Assembly: GCA_051891855.1 (NCBI GenBank)
Contig: JBJFFP010000024.1
Span: 1 to 64,000 of the forward strand
Reading direction: 5' to 3'
Length of the DNA stretch: 64,000 bases
From: SFDP01 sp051891855
GTDB lineage: Bacteria > Bacillota > Clostridia > Lachnospirales > Lachnospiraceae
Under the pieces are notes generated by a model, which searched no databases, was not told where the DNA came from, and saw only the letters and a list, made by a program, of their open reading frames with translations. Below are positions 9,603 through 19,931 of this stretch, piece after piece (positions within the stretch are counted from its first letter, which is position 1; every line of letters starts with the position of its first letter). A program made the position numbers and the translations under genes.

Positions 9603-9789
9603 ATTCGTTTACCTCCTTATAGTATAGATCGCCGATAGGAGTATATTAAAGAAAGCCTTCCTGAAGACAGGAAGGCATAAAGTCTTAAACTTTCTATCCC
9701 CTCGGTAGGCGGCACTTGCACTTACAGGAGAAATAACTTCGTCATTTCTCATACCTACTGTCTTCGGCATGGTCTTTACGACCTTGATT
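9603..9789 (-). ncRNA. L10-type ribosomal protein leader with attenuator hairpin
   Basis: The transcribed region between the rplJ promoter and rplJ has the look of the L10 leader family, which binds L10-(L7/L12)4 and represses rplJL when these proteins are in excess. It contains segments around ATGAGAAATGACGAAGTTAT and CTGTAAGTGCAAGTGCCGCC. Near its 3' end a perfect 9-bp hairpin (GCCTTCCTG, loop TCTT, CAGGAAGGC; 9676-9655) is followed by TTTCTTT, which looks like an intrinsic terminator. That suggests transcription attenuation. I recognised it from context and sequence character, not from a covariance search. Confidence 0.75.
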
Positions 9790-9823
9790 AGACTACCACA
9801 AGACACCACAGGTGTCAAGTGGT
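9790..9823 (-). promoter_or_regulatory. Promoter of rplJL, overlapped by a 29-bp dyad
   Basis: Minus strand: TTGACA (9818-9813), 17 bases, TAGTCT (9795-9790). The -35 and the spacer are embedded in an inverted repeat at 9795-9823: ACCAC-TT-GACACC-TGT-GGTGTC-TT-GTGGT. The dyad starts 15 bases after the stop of the upstream surface-protein gene (9838). It could be that gene's transcription terminator (without a U-tract), an operator, or both. Confidence 0.7.
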
Positions 9824-9837
9824 AATCTGTTTTTCTT

Positions 9838-12800
9838 CTAATTTTCTTTCCACTGGGCATACAGGGTCACTTTCCTTCCGTATACCTCTATTGTATTTTT
9901 CAGGTAAAAGGCCTCCTTGTCACTATAGGTTTCGCCCATTCCGTCCTGACGGGTATTCCATCCTGCAAATACATAACCTTTTCTCTTATAAGTGTTTGCA
10001 GCCAGCTTACTTCCTACCGTTATCACGGAGGTATTCATTTTTCCCGTTGCTTCCTGAGCATTTTTTTCATAGGTAACCGTATAATTCATCGTTTTGGTAC
10101 TGATTTTGAAATTTATGGTTCTTTGGCCACCATAATTTCCAATTCCCCGTATGGCGATTTTACCGGTTCCTTTTGCAATATTATCACTAAATCCTACAAT
10201 CTGATAATCCGTTTTGGCAAGGACGGTTTTCCCTATTTTTACCGTAAGATCGTTTTTGTCCGGTTCTACAGGTTTTCCTGAATACTCCTGTTCTGCTACG
10301 ATTACTGATGCCTTATCCAGATTTCCAGATACATATCTGAAGATCACTGATTTTGAGCCGGTATAGTTCTTTATTCCCTGGACTGTGGCTATAATCTCCG
10401 TACCTACCGGGATAATATCCTGATTGTCTACTTTTTCTCCCGGTAAACGAATCACATCCTTCTTTTCCTTATTTACTACTCTTGTGACTCTTACATCTTT
10501 CGCATAGGTGTAGGTGACTGCCTTATCATAGTCCGTACCGGCTGTCAGTTTTTTACCATTAGTATCATACAAAGCAATAGCAGGCTTGCATATATTTCCT
10601 TTATTCTGGTACACTACATCTCCTGCTGTTATTTCTATATCCGCCAAATCGCCTTCCACAATGGTGAAGGTTTTGCTTACCTTGCCTTTATATCCACCTT
10701 TTCCGGTAATAATGACTGTAGGTGCTTTCACCGAAGCCTTATCTGCCGGAGTTTTATGATTAGAATAGCTTAAGGTATAATCCTTTCCTTCCTCCAGGAC
10801 AACGTCTCCCTCTTCACCCGTATAGGTTACACTTGGCTTTGGCTGAACACCGGATTTAGTATACTTTTGCTCCGGAATTTCCAAAACACTTATTTTATCC
10901 CCTTTCAGATTATAGGCAGTAATCTTGTAATTCTTTTTTATTTTGCCGGTATACCCGCCTTTTCCGGTGAAAATTACAAAAGCCGTTCCTGCTTTATTGT
11001 GATTTTCGTAGGTCACCTCATAATCCGTGCCCTCATTAAGAGGAAGGGTATCTCCCTCTTCTGTAGTATAGCTTAATGCATAGGCATCCTGTATCACCGG
11101 CTTACCGGCGTATTCCTGTGTTCCTTTAAGGCCGCTGACGATAACCTTGCTCATAGAGATGCCGGTAATTTTATAGGTTTTCTTGATGCTTCCGGTATAC
11201 CCGCCTTTTCCGGTATAAATCACTGTAGCCGTACCGACCTCTGTATTCTTTTGATACCTCACAGTATAGTCTGTATTTTCCTTCAGTATATCTGCACCAT
11301 TCTCTGTCTTACTACCTGTAGGATAGGTTATTTCCACCCTTTGTTCTACCGAATTTCCCGTCCAGGGCAGGGCAGACATAAAACCGCTTATTTTTGCTTT
11401 GCTCAAGGGTCTTCCCGTAATCTTAAAGGTAGTTGTTCTGGTTCCCGCATACTCCCCTATACCTGTAATGGTAACACCAGCCGTTCCTACTTCGGCATTA
11501 TTCTCGTAGGATACCTCAAAATCCAGCCCTTCCTCCAACTGATATTTCCCGTTTTTCAGCACGATTTCCGGCTGAAGCTCATTCCCATCGTCATAGAGTT
11601 GATTGGGAATTTTCCCTAAGCTCAGTTTTCCAATTACATATTTCGCTGTGATGGTCTGCGTAAATTTTAAGGTTCCCGTATAATTCCCTTTTCCTGTAAG
11701 GATTACCTCATAGTCTCCCACTGCTTTAAAGGCTTCGCTATCATAATCCTCCGCCTTGGCATCTGTACCGGGATAGGAATAGGTAAAATCTGTTCCCTTT
11801 TTCAGATTAATCCTTGTTCCGTTCAGGTCATAGGATATAGTGGTTGTTGATTTTTGTACCTTCCCATTATAAGGAAGAGTCACATTCGCAGCCTCCGCCT
11901 GACTGAGATCTAAGGGTCTGATGGTAAACGTCCTGGTAATGGTTCCTGTATAGTTTCCCTTCCCGGAGATAGTTACCGTAGCAGTTCCCGCTTTTATGTT
12001 ATTCGTATATTTTATCGTATAATCTACCGATGGTATTAACTGTGTTTTATGATTGTATACATGTAACTTAGAATGAACAATGCTTTCTCCGGTATAATCA
12101 CAGTCTTTCACTCCTGCCACCCAAAGTCCGTCAGGTATATCCTCTGCTGTATCAAGTCCCAGCTCATTTCTATCTTCTACGGTAACCTCTCCCCATTCCT
12201 GTGGTTGTTCTTTTACCGTATAAGCCAATTCCGCCACTTCGCTGCTTTTATAATTTTCCTTTACGGCTACGGCATAAATCCTTATCTCTTTGGTAACCGT
12301 AATTGCCTCTTCGTATAATATTCCTCCATTCTCCGGAGATACTGCCATTCCAATGGATGAATCCGTAGTGTAATAAATCTGTGCCCCATTGGTCTTCGTG
12401 CTCAAATAAATTTTGGTTCCCGCTTCAACCTCAGTATCTGCCGAGGGGCTTGCAGTAGGCTTCTCCACTGTATATTTATACTCCCAATGGGCATATAGGG
12501 TTTGATTCGCAAGAATCTCCACTCTGGTCTCCGACAGTATCCGGTTATTGCCTTCAGGCTCTGTATACCAACCTGTAAAACTATATCCTTCCCTTGCCGG
12601 TGCCGGCAATTCTCCATAAACCCCATCGTAGGTCACGGTTTTTTCCGTAATCTCTACAAGACCTCCATTAGGATCGAAGCTGACCGTATATTCATTAGCA
12701 ATCCATTGTGCATAAAGTGTTATATCTTGGGTAACTCTATCCTGACTAAAATCCCACTCGGTTGTTTCGTCCTGCTGTTCATTTGAGGTATACCATTTCC

Positions 12801-15309
12801 CCAAAGTATATCCCGGCCTTCCACTGAGCCAAGGAGGAGTGATTCGGCTGTTTTTTGGATAATTTATCGGTTGTATTTCCTCATCTGTATTGGTAACAAA
12901 CCGAACTTCAACCTCCTGATTTCCCATCGGAATAAATTCATTGCCGTTACTGTCTGCATAAGCCTCTGCCGAGCTTCCGGGATAACCCTTAATTGCCGTT
13001 GTCTGATCAATCGCATTTTCCCCAATGTCCGTGACTCCCTGAGGAATATATAACTGCGTAAGAGCAGTACAGCCCGCAAAGGCACTTGCACCAATCCTTG
13101 TTACCGTTTCCGGTATCACGATATCCCTCAATTTCGAACAGCCTTTAAACAGATATGTCGATATTTTATTCAGCTCAGCCATAATTTCGACTGTCTCCAA
13201 TGCTGTACAGCCGGAAAAGGCGTATGCTTCAATGGTGTTAACCTTCTGGGGAATAATTATTTCCTTAAGCTTGCTGCAATATCCAAAGCTCTGCGTCCCG
13301 ATTTTTTCCAGATTTTCCGGTAAAGTAATACTCTGTAAAGCAGAGCAGTTGAAAAACATCTGACTGCTGATTGTTTTTAAATCAGCTGACAGATTAACTG
13401 TATGCAATTTAACGCAATTATAAAAAATTCTATCCTGAACAACTTGAATATCACCTGCAATTGTCAGTCTTTCCAGATTTCCGCATTCTGCAAAGACCCC
13501 TCTACCCAGACCGGTAATCTTCGCCGGTATCTCTATTGCAGTCAATCCAGTACCGTAAAAAGCATAGCTTCCTATGGCTTCTATACCCTCTGGTATATTA
13601 AAACACTCTAAATTAGAGAATCCAAAGAAAGCGTAGTTTCCTATGGATGTAATCGTACTATCCATTTGAATATCGATAATTTGATCCTTATAAGCATACC
13701 ACGGCTGGGAAGCTTCGCTTGCAAAGTCCTGCATCTTACCGCTTCCTTTAATAACCAGCGTGCCCGATGAATCCAGCTGCCAGGTGATATTGTCACCGCA
13801 GCTTCCTGTATCAACCATGTAATAAATATGCTCTATTTCCTTTTGGATCACTTCACTGTCCAGATATTGATCGCATACTGCAAATGCTTTTATTGTCGCT
13901 GTTTCATTTAATTCAAAGACTCCTTTATAACGATAGCCCTTAGAGCTTCCTTCTGTCGGTATCTGTCCGTCCAATGTATAATAAATTGTTGCATTCTCCG
14001 GTACAGTTGTAATTTCAACCCTATAAGAAGTATCTGTTTTCTGCACGGTTATTACAGGTGTTTCTACTCTTTGTGTTATTGTTGGCAGTGCTCCCACCAC
14101 AGAGTAACTTGATCTGCTGTCTAAGGTACAAGCGGGCAAATAGCCATTCCATACCTCTTCCTCATCATGGGAGCCCAGTGCATCTATAGCCTCATCACTT
14201 TTCAGATAACAATGGTAATAAATCGTTCCTCCGTTATCGTTCCAGGTACAGTCTATATTGTACCAATTATCGTTCACATTTACTTTATTCCAGGCATGTC
14301 CCGGACTGGTCACTCCAAAGGCATCCATACCCGCACCATTACATAGCCAGGTAAAAGCCTGGGTATATCCGGCACAAACCGTTTTGTCCATGCAGAAAAC
14401 ACTGTAGGCAGACTGAGTAAATTGATTTTGCTCTACATTCCCTATACCTTGATTCACCGCATCATAGTTGTAGGATACCTTGTTACATATTAAATCGTTA
14501 ATTTTCCTAATCTTGGCTTCTTCTGTTGCTGCCGTATTTATTGTTGCAAGCCACATATCCAACTGACTTTTAATTTCGTTAGTGGCAGTCTTTCTTGCTC
14601 CTCCATCCACAAATGCATCATACACCTTATTGGCTATCATCACATATGAGTTTCCCACACTATATCTATACCCACTCATCAGGTAATAATACTGGGGATG
14701 AGAATATCTGAACATACCAACTAACGCGGTAAGCTCTTCCACGGTAATTTCCGTAGTATTTATTCTGATATAATCCGTAAAAGCATCGGTAAAATCTGCT
14801 TCATTTTCCAGATAGCCGGAATACAAAACCTCCATTGCACTCCACAGCTTTCTCTCATCGTCACCTAACTGATTATAAATATAATAACTGCTATACTCAT
14901 CCCAGTACACACCATATGATACAGATTTTATAGAAATGGATGGCTCATCTTCTGTTAGAAGCTCCTCTGCTTCATAGATTTTACCCTCAATCTCATCTAA
15001 AGCTACCTCAACCGCTTCTATCTCCAGAACATCCGGGTACTCCTCAATATCGCCTGTCTCTTCTGAAAACTTCTTCTCTTCTTTTGTCTCTGCATATCCC
15101 GGCTCTGCTGTTTCCTGTTCCTCAGAAGTCTCTGTTTCCTCCTCTGCCTGGTTGCCGCTGACCGAAGCCAATTCGGTTTCGTCTGCTGCCTCCCGGCCTT
15201 CCAGTACATCCGTATATGCCGGTTCGGCAGCAAACGTATTTATACCAAGAGCGGAAACAAGCATAGCAAAAGCCATGATTAAGCCTATTGCCCGTTTTAA
15301 CTCTTTCAT
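9838..15309 (-). CDS. Giant secreted transglutaminase-like / BspA / MBG-repeat surface protein
   Basis: The 1823-residue protein has a signal peptide (residues 1-28, ending NTFAA) and an acidic linker to about residue 125. Next is a transglutaminase-like domain with a plausible triad Cys312 (VCAGYTQ), His338 (GHAWN) and Asp353 (NIDCTW). It is followed by a chitobiase-type beta domain (about 410-490), BspA-type leucine-rich repeats (about 550-775), two InlB-like repeats ending LYAQW and LYAHW (about 800-940), a second beta domain, eight MBG-like repeats (about 1060-1736) each ending like GKGGYTGSIKKTYKI, and a terminal InlB-like repeat. No LPXTG or other anchor is visible. Its ATG overlaps the stop of the upstream gene (ATGA), so translation is coupled. 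The role is probably surface adhesion or crosslinking; the substrate is unknown. Confidence 0.85.
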   Translation of the reverse strand: MKELKRAIGLIMAFAMLVSALGINTFAAEPAYTDVLEGREAADETELASVSGNQAEEETETSEEQETAEPGYAETKEEKKFSEETGDIEEYPDVLEIEAVEVALDEIEGKIYEAEELLTEDEPSISIKSVSYGVYWDEYSSYYIYNQLGDDERKLWSAMEVLYSGYLENEADFTDAFTDYIRINTTEITVEELTALVGMFRYSHPQYYYLMSGYRYSVGNSYVMIANKVYDAFVDGGARKTATNEIKSQLDMWLATINTAATEEAKIRKINDLICNKVSYNYDAVNQGIGNVEQNQFTQSAYSVFCMDKTVCAGYTQAFTWLCNGAGMDAFGVTSPGHAWNKVNVNDNWYNIDCTWNDNGGTIYYHCYLKSDEAIDALGSHDEEEVWNGYLPACTLDSRSSYSVVGALPTITQRVETPVITVQKTDTSYRVEITTVPENATIYYTLDGQIPTEGSSKGYRYKGVFELNETATIKAFAVCDQYLDSEVIQKEIEHIYYMVDTGSCGDNITWQLDSSGTLVIKGSGKMQDFASEASQPWYAYKDQIIDIQMDSTITSIGNYAFFGFSNLECFNIPEGIEAIGSYAFYGTGLTAIEIPAKITGLGRGVFAECGNLERLTIAGDIQVVQDRIFYNCVKLHTVNLSADLKTISSQMFFNCSALQSITLPENLEKIGTQSFGYCSKLKEIIIPQKVNTIEAYAFSGCTALETVEIMAELNKISTYLFKGCSKLRDIVIPETVTRIGASAFAGCTALTQLYIPQGVTDIGENAIDQTTAIKGYPGSSAEAYADSNGNEFIPMGNQEVEVRFVTNTDEEIQPINYPKNSRITPPWLSGRPGYTLGKWYTSNEQQDETTEWDFSQDRVTQDITLYAQWIANEYTVSFDPNGGLVEITEKTVTYDGVYGELPAPAREGYSFTGWYTEPEGNNRILSETRVEILANQTLYAHWEYKYTVEKPTASPSADTEVEAGTKIYLSTKTNGAQIYYTTDSSIGMAVSPENGGILYEEAITVTKEIRIYAVAVKENYKSSEVAELAYTVKEQPQEWGEVTVEDRNELGLDTAEDIPDGLWVAGVKDCDYTGESIVHSKLHVYNHKTQLIPSVDYTIKYTNNIKAGTATVTISGKGNYTGTITRTFTIRPLDLSQAEAANVTLPYNGKVQKSTTTISYDLNGTRINLKKGTDFTYSYPGTDAKAEDYDSEAFKAVGDYEVILTGKGNYTGTLKFTQTITAKYVIGKLSLGKIPNQLYDDGNELQPEIVLKNGKYQLEEGLDFEVSYENNAEVGTAGVTITGIGEYAGTRTTTFKITGRPLSKAKISGFMSALPWTGNSVEQRVEITYPTGSKTENGADILKENTDYTVRYQKNTEVGTATVIYTGKGGYTGSIKKTYKITGISMSKVIVSGLKGTQEYAGKPVIQDAYALSYTTEEGDTLPLNEGTDYEVTYENHNKAGTAFVIFTGKGGYTGKIKKNYKITAYNLKGDKISVLEIPEQKYTKSGVQPKPSVTYTGEEGDVVLEEGKDYTLSYSNHKTPADKASVKAPTVIITGKGGYKGKVSKTFTIVEGDLADIEITAGDVVYQNKGNICKPAIALYDTNGKKLTAGTDYDKAVTYTYAKDVRVTRVVNKEKKDVIRLPGEKVDNQDIIPVGTEIIATVQGIKNYTGSKSVIFRYVSGNLDKASVIVAEQEYSGKPVEPDKNDLTVKIGKTVLAKTDYQIVGFSDNIAKGTGKIAIRGIGNYGGQRTINFKISTKTMNYTVTYEKNAQEATGKMNTSVITVGSKLAANTYKRKGYVFAGWNTRQDGMGETYSDKEAFYLKNTIEVYGRKVTLYAQWKEN

Positions 15310-18300
15310 TTCACAGCTCCCTGTTCAATTTGTCCAGTCCAATTGTCTAAAATAGATTTTTGTACAATCTTAAAGGTTACGGTTTTCGTTCCTCCCAGGT
15401 CACTTCCCTCCTTACCTTTAATTGTAACTTTAGCCGTTCCTTTATTGGTATGATTAATATAACTATCTTCTTGAATCTCAAAATCTTTGCCTAACTCCAG
15501 CTGGATGACGTCCTTTCCAATCTTGATGGTTGCCTTCTTAAACTGTTTATGATCAGTAATCTCAATGGCCTTTCCCGTATAGTACTGATCATTAATCTGA
15601 ATGATGGCTCTGCTGATATCATATCCCGGCTTTAAGATACGATATGTCCCCTTTACAGTACCCTCATAATTTGCACCGGTCAGGTTGACTTCAATTTCTA
15701 CCACAGAACCTGCCTGGACTTTTGTGGTAGGATTTTCCGTAAGATTTGTTCCTTCTACGGCTCCTTCTCCATCTCCGGAAACCGATTTTATCGTATATTT
15801 AGCATCCCTTGCCGTATAGTCCTTGCTGTCCAAAGCCTTCCCGTCTGAATCGTATACTTTGAAGCTCTGCTTCCATCCATTAGTCTTCAGATTTTCCGCT
15901 TTATCCTTTACCACAAGGTAAACGTCATTGCTGTCGTTCACATTCTTTTTTATAATGCTGAATCTGATTTCTGCCGTTCCGGAGAAATTTCCTTTTCCTT
16001 TTATGACTGCTGTAGGAGCCTTATTGATACTTACTGCGTTACAATCAACGACAGCCTTGTTATTTTTATAGCTTACCGTATAATCTATGCCATTTTTCAG
16101 CACATATCCCCCTAAAGTAGTGACTTTTACTTCCGGCTTCGCTCCTCCTTTTTGGTAAAGCACTTCATAAGGCTCATCCGTCGTTACGCTGTCTCCAACT
16201 AAAGCAATATCAAACGGCTGGTCTTCCCCTGTCTTAATCGGAGCTGCTGTGATTTTAAAGGTTACTTTCTTTGTACCGGTAAATCCTGCTTCTTCTCTGC
16301 CATCAAGAATAATGGCTGCCGTACCCTTAGCAATGTTCTTCTCATATTTTATTGTGTAATGAACCCCTTCCTCTAAATCCACAGGGGCTGTTTTTCGGTC
16401 AGCCTGATAAGAGAAGGTTACCGCTTCTCCTCCGTTATACCCTTCCATGGGCTCGGTGGGTTTAATCTCGTCTCCGGTATATATGTAGCTTTTTTCCAAC
16501 CCTGATACAGAGGCCTTAGAAATATTTATTCCGGTGATTTTAAACGTGATACGCCTGGTTCCGATATAAGCCAGCTTATCTCCATCCTCATTCGTACCGG
16601 TTCCTTCTAAAATTATGGTGGCAGTTCCTACCGCTTTATTGTTTTCATAAGAAATATGATAATCCTTATCTTTTTCCAGAATATCCTTACCGTACTTTAT
16701 CGTTAAATTCTGTTGCTGTAATCCGGTATCACTTTGGGCTTCCTCTGTCCATAAGAGGGTTTTTACCCCGCTTACGTTAACCTTACTCATGGGAATTTCC
16801 TGTAGTTCACTGCTCTTTTTCCCAATAGACAGATAAATTTTCTTCGTACCGGTGTAGTTTCCTTTTCCAACAATAGTCAATTCATAAGGAGCATCTTTTT
16901 GTGTGGCTTGTGTAAAAGCAGTTTCATTTGTTAGGTATTCATCTACATAAAAATCCTTATTATTCGACAGCTTTACACCGTTCCATATTACCACAGGGGT
17001 AGGTGTCTGCTTCTTTCCGGTATAGGTTACTGCCATATTATCTGCGACAGCCTCTCCTATATCTGCCTTCATAATCTTAAAATAAACAATCTGCTTTCCA
17101 CTGTAATTTCCCTTCATCTGTATAATCAGCTGAGGGGCTTTTTGGGCATTAAACTCATCTGCGTTGTCCACACCAATCTCATAGGCATTGACATTATTCT
17201 TATAGGAGACAGAATAGTCCACCTTTTCGGTCAGTAGCTTATTCCCATCATAAACCTGGAATTTCTGAGTGATTTTATTTCCGGTATAGTCTACCTCCTC
17301 CTCTATTCCTGCTACCCAAATATCCTTCAGGTAGTCATAAATTACAGCACCCCCGGCAGTAAAGCTGCTAACAGCTAAAGAATAATTGTGGTTCAGCAGA
17401 GTCACCTGAACCTCAACATTTTTATTTTCTCCCAATTCGGCACTTTCAAATCGTGCAGAAACCTGATAATCCCTATCCTTTACCAAACTGATTTCTTTTC
17501 CGTCCGGTCCCTGAAAAATTACCGTCTCCACCGTTGCTGTATCGGTTCCATCCCATAATTTATTCTGTACCTTTACCTCATGAATACTGAGGGCAGTCTG
17601 CTTAATGATAAATTTATCCGTTGCAGTAGCTGCCTTATAATCTTGCGTCTCAGGAAAAGCTGCCTCTATTGTATATTCTCCGGCCTCTGACGGTACCTTT
17701 TTCGTGGGGCCGTATTGTTTTCCTGCTTTCGTTGTTCCGGTATAGGTATATGTTACGGAGCCCTCACTGTAGGTATTGGGTGTGATAACCGGACTTAAAG
17801 CCTTCTCTCCATAGGACCAGTCCTGCAAGCTGACACTAACCTGCGGTTCCCCTTTACTTACCGTAATCCTAGCTGTATGGGAAATGGCTTTAGCCGTTTT
17901 TACGTTAATCGCCATTTCATTGGTATTGGTTATTTCACAGTAATAATAATAAGTTCCGGCTTTGCCCGTAGACGGCTGATAATTGGCAGATGTTGCAGCT
18001 GGGATTAATTTCCCATTCTGATTGCTGTCACTTGTATTCTCATACCACTGATAGGACAGTGTTCCGCCATCAGAATTTGTCGCTGTCACACTAAGCTCTG
18101 CAGCCTGAGTATTCAATCCGTATTCCGCTGATTCCGGATGCTTGGTAATGGTCGGCACCTCTGCTTTGTCCGGTCTGGCGGGCTCTGTAATGATAGTGAA
18201 ACTAACCTCTATCACCGAATTATCCACGGTGTAATTAGCCGGAACCTTTACGGTGAAAGAATGTGTTCCTACAGGTAAAGCGACGGGAAAGTCATCTATG

Positions 18301-19931
18301 GAAAAGTACATTGTTCCGTCAACGATTTCAACGATATAGTCATTCTGACCTATCCGAAGCGTGTATCGATAATATCCATCCTCGCCAACCGGTTCTCTGG
18401 TTATGGGGTTTGAATTATACTCGATATCCAACGGAAGCCATCCCAGATCAGAAATGGATACATCCTCTGCCCATTCAACCAGGAATCCATCATATACGGC
18501 TATTTGATCGGCATATATCGTTATGGATTCCTTCCCTCCTTCTATAGAGAGACTCTTAATCCTGTCAATCGTTGTCGCTGTACTCGCTGCAGGAACACTC
18601 CAATTCCCGTTCGTCCCATCATAAATAAAATCTGCCGTCTGAAAGTTTGGCGGAACCAAAGAAAAGGAGTTTGCCTGTGACCCGGCAGCTACTATGTATA
18701 CCTGTTCTTCTTTCGGCAGTGCACCTCCCGATCCGCTGACACCCATAATTTCTATCTCTGTTGTATTGTCGACAGTACCGGTAATGGTAAGACACTGCCC
18801 CTGCCCCATTATCACTTTTCCTCCACCGGAAAAGCTGCCGATAGTAACATTTTTTTCCAACGAAGCAATATCCAGGCGTGTTCCCTCCGGAACAGCAATC
18901 GCTGCATCCAAATAAAAACTGCTGTCTCCATTATCACTGATATTGGTAAGAGTAATATTAGGGTTATGGGTTCCTGCAAGCAAATTAAGTCCACTCAGAT
19001 TTTCTGCTTTAAGGGTGGACAAATAGCCGGTTGATGAGGAGACACTAACGATTGCTCCCTTATTTGTATTTGTACCGGTAGAACCATTTATTTCCTTAGC
19101 GTCACTCCCATTTCCCAGGGTAATATAAACCTCTCCTTCTACCGAACAGGATTCGCTGGAAAATATCTTATCATAATTCGTAGTAGAGAGTTCCTTATTT
19201 CCCGGATAAAAGCCTGTATACACAGCTCCGTGGCCATAAACTGCCGGTTTATTGCCTGAGCTTTGTTTAATGGTAAAATTTACAGGAAAGCTTGCACTTG
19301 CTCCTTGAATCTCCTGCAGTTTCCCATCCGGCCCTTCATCCAAAGGCGTAGCATTGTACACATTTCCCGCATAAATATTAACTCCCTGATCCTTGGAGTT
19401 GGAAAAGCTTACGCTTTCTAAAATAATATTACTTTCTGTTCCGGATACATTGGTAAAAAAAGAATTATTTTTAACCCCTCCTGCAGCAATGGTAAAGGGA
19501 TCATAATAGTCCCAGCTTATGGTTAAATTAGCTAAGGTTAAATTGTGTCCATTGGCAAAAATACCCATATAGGCAGCATTGGTAAACTGCAGATTAGTTC
19601 CATTAAAGGCGGCATCCGCTTCCAAAATAATTCCGGCATTTGAAATACTTATACTTCCGCCGGAAAAGGTCACATCATTTTTCACCACCAAAGGTACATC
19701 TCCGTTAGGGAGATCCGTTACAATATTTCCTTCAATAGTATAATTTCCACCCGTATTTAACGCATCTACCAATTGTGTATAACTGCTGATTACTGTGGAA
19801 CCGGTGGATTTGATTTCCGATTCCTCGGAAACAATCATGCTCTCTTCTCGTTCCATTGCATAAGAGATTGTACCTAAATTCGACATTAACAATGCCAGCA
19901 CCAAACAAAATACCAAGCCCCTCTTTTTCAT
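15306..19931 (-). CDS. Giant secreted protein with beta-helix, Ig-like, YDG and MBG-like repeats
   Basis: The 1541-residue protein has a signal peptide (about residues 1-25, ending ISYA). Residues 45-430 resemble a right-handed parallel beta-helix, rich in Asn-Leu-Thr ladders and Gly. Then come an Ig-like segment with LSYQWYENTSDS, a YDG-type segment (LWDGTDTATVETV) and seven MBG-like repeats ending like GKGNYTGTKKIYLSI. The repeat stalk matches that of the following gene: both begin with VAG(V/I)-x-(D/E)-x-DYTG. There is no catalytic motif and no sorting signal that I can see. The ATG has AAGGAG 8 bases upstream. It is the first gene of a two-gene unit that interrupts the ribosomal protein cluster. 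Adhesion is likely but not shown. Confidence 0.8.
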   Translation of the reverse strand: MKKRGLVFCLVLALLMSNLGTISYAMEREESMIVSEESEIKSTGSTVISSYTQLVDALNTGGNYTIEGNIVTDLPNGDVPLVVKNDVTFSGGSISISNAGIILEADAAFNGTNLQFTNAAYMGIFANGHNLTLANLTISWDYYDPFTIAAGGVKNNSFFTNVSGTESNIILESVSFSNSKDQGVNIYAGNVYNATPLDEGPDGKLQEIQGASASFPVNFTIKQSSGNKPAVYGHGAVYTGFYPGNKELSTTNYDKIFSSESCSVEGEVYITLGNGSDAKEINGSTGTNTNKGAIVSVSSSTGYLSTLKAENLSGLNLLAGTHNPNITLTNISDNGDSSFYLDAAIAVPEGTRLDIASLEKNVTIGSFSGGGKVIMGQGQCLTITGTVDNTTEIEIMGVSGSGGALPKEEQVYIVAAGSQANSFSLVPPNFQTADFIYDGTNGNWSVPAASTATTIDRIKSLSIEGGKESITIYADQIAVYDGFLVEWAEDVSISDLGWLPLDIEYNSNPITREPVGEDGYYRYTLRIGQNDYIVEIVDGTMYFSIDDFPVALPVGTHSFTVKVPANYTVDNSVIEVSFTIITEPARPDKAEVPTITKHPESAEYGLNTQAAELSVTATNSDGGTLSYQWYENTSDSNQNGKLIPAATSANYQPSTGKAGTYYYYCEITNTNEMAINVKTAKAISHTARITVSKGEPQVSVSLQDWSYGEKALSPVITPNTYSEGSVTYTYTGTTKAGKQYGPTKKVPSEAGEYTIEAAFPETQDYKAATATDKFIIKQTALSIHEVKVQNKLWDGTDTATVETVIFQGPDGKEISLVKDRDYQVSARFESAELGENKNVEVQVTLLNHNYSLAVSSFTAGGAVIYDYLKDIWVAGIEEEVDYTGNKITQKFQVYDGNKLLTEKVDYSVSYKNNVNAYEIGVDNADEFNAQKAPQLIIQMKGNYSGKQIVYFKIMKADIGEAVADNMAVTYTGKKQTPTPVVIWNGVKLSNNKDFYVDEYLTNETAFTQATQKDAPYELTIVGKGNYTGTKKIYLSIGKKSSELQEIPMSKVNVSGVKTLLWTEEAQSDTGLQQQNLTIKYGKDILEKDKDYHISYENNKAVGTATIILEGTGTNEDGDKLAYIGTRRITFKITGINISKASVSGLEKSYIYTGDEIKPTEPMEGYNGGEAVTFSYQADRKTAPVDLEEGVHYTIKYEKNIAKGTAAIILDGREEAGFTGTKKVTFKITAAPIKTGEDQPFDIALVGDSVTTDEPYEVLYQKGGAKPEVKVTTLGGYVLKNGIDYTVSYKNNKAVVDCNAVSINKAPTAVIKGKGNFSGTAEIRFSIIKKNVNDSNDVYLVVKDKAENLKTNGWKQSFKVYDSDGKALDSKDYTARDAKYTIKSVSGDGEGAVEGTNLTENPTTKVQAGSVVEIEVNLTGANYEGTVKGTYRILKPGYDISRAIIQINDQYYTGKAIEITDHKQFKKATIKIGKDVIQLELGKDFEIQEDSYINHTNKGTAKVTIKGKEGSDLGGTKTVTFKIVQKSILDNWTGQIEQGAVK

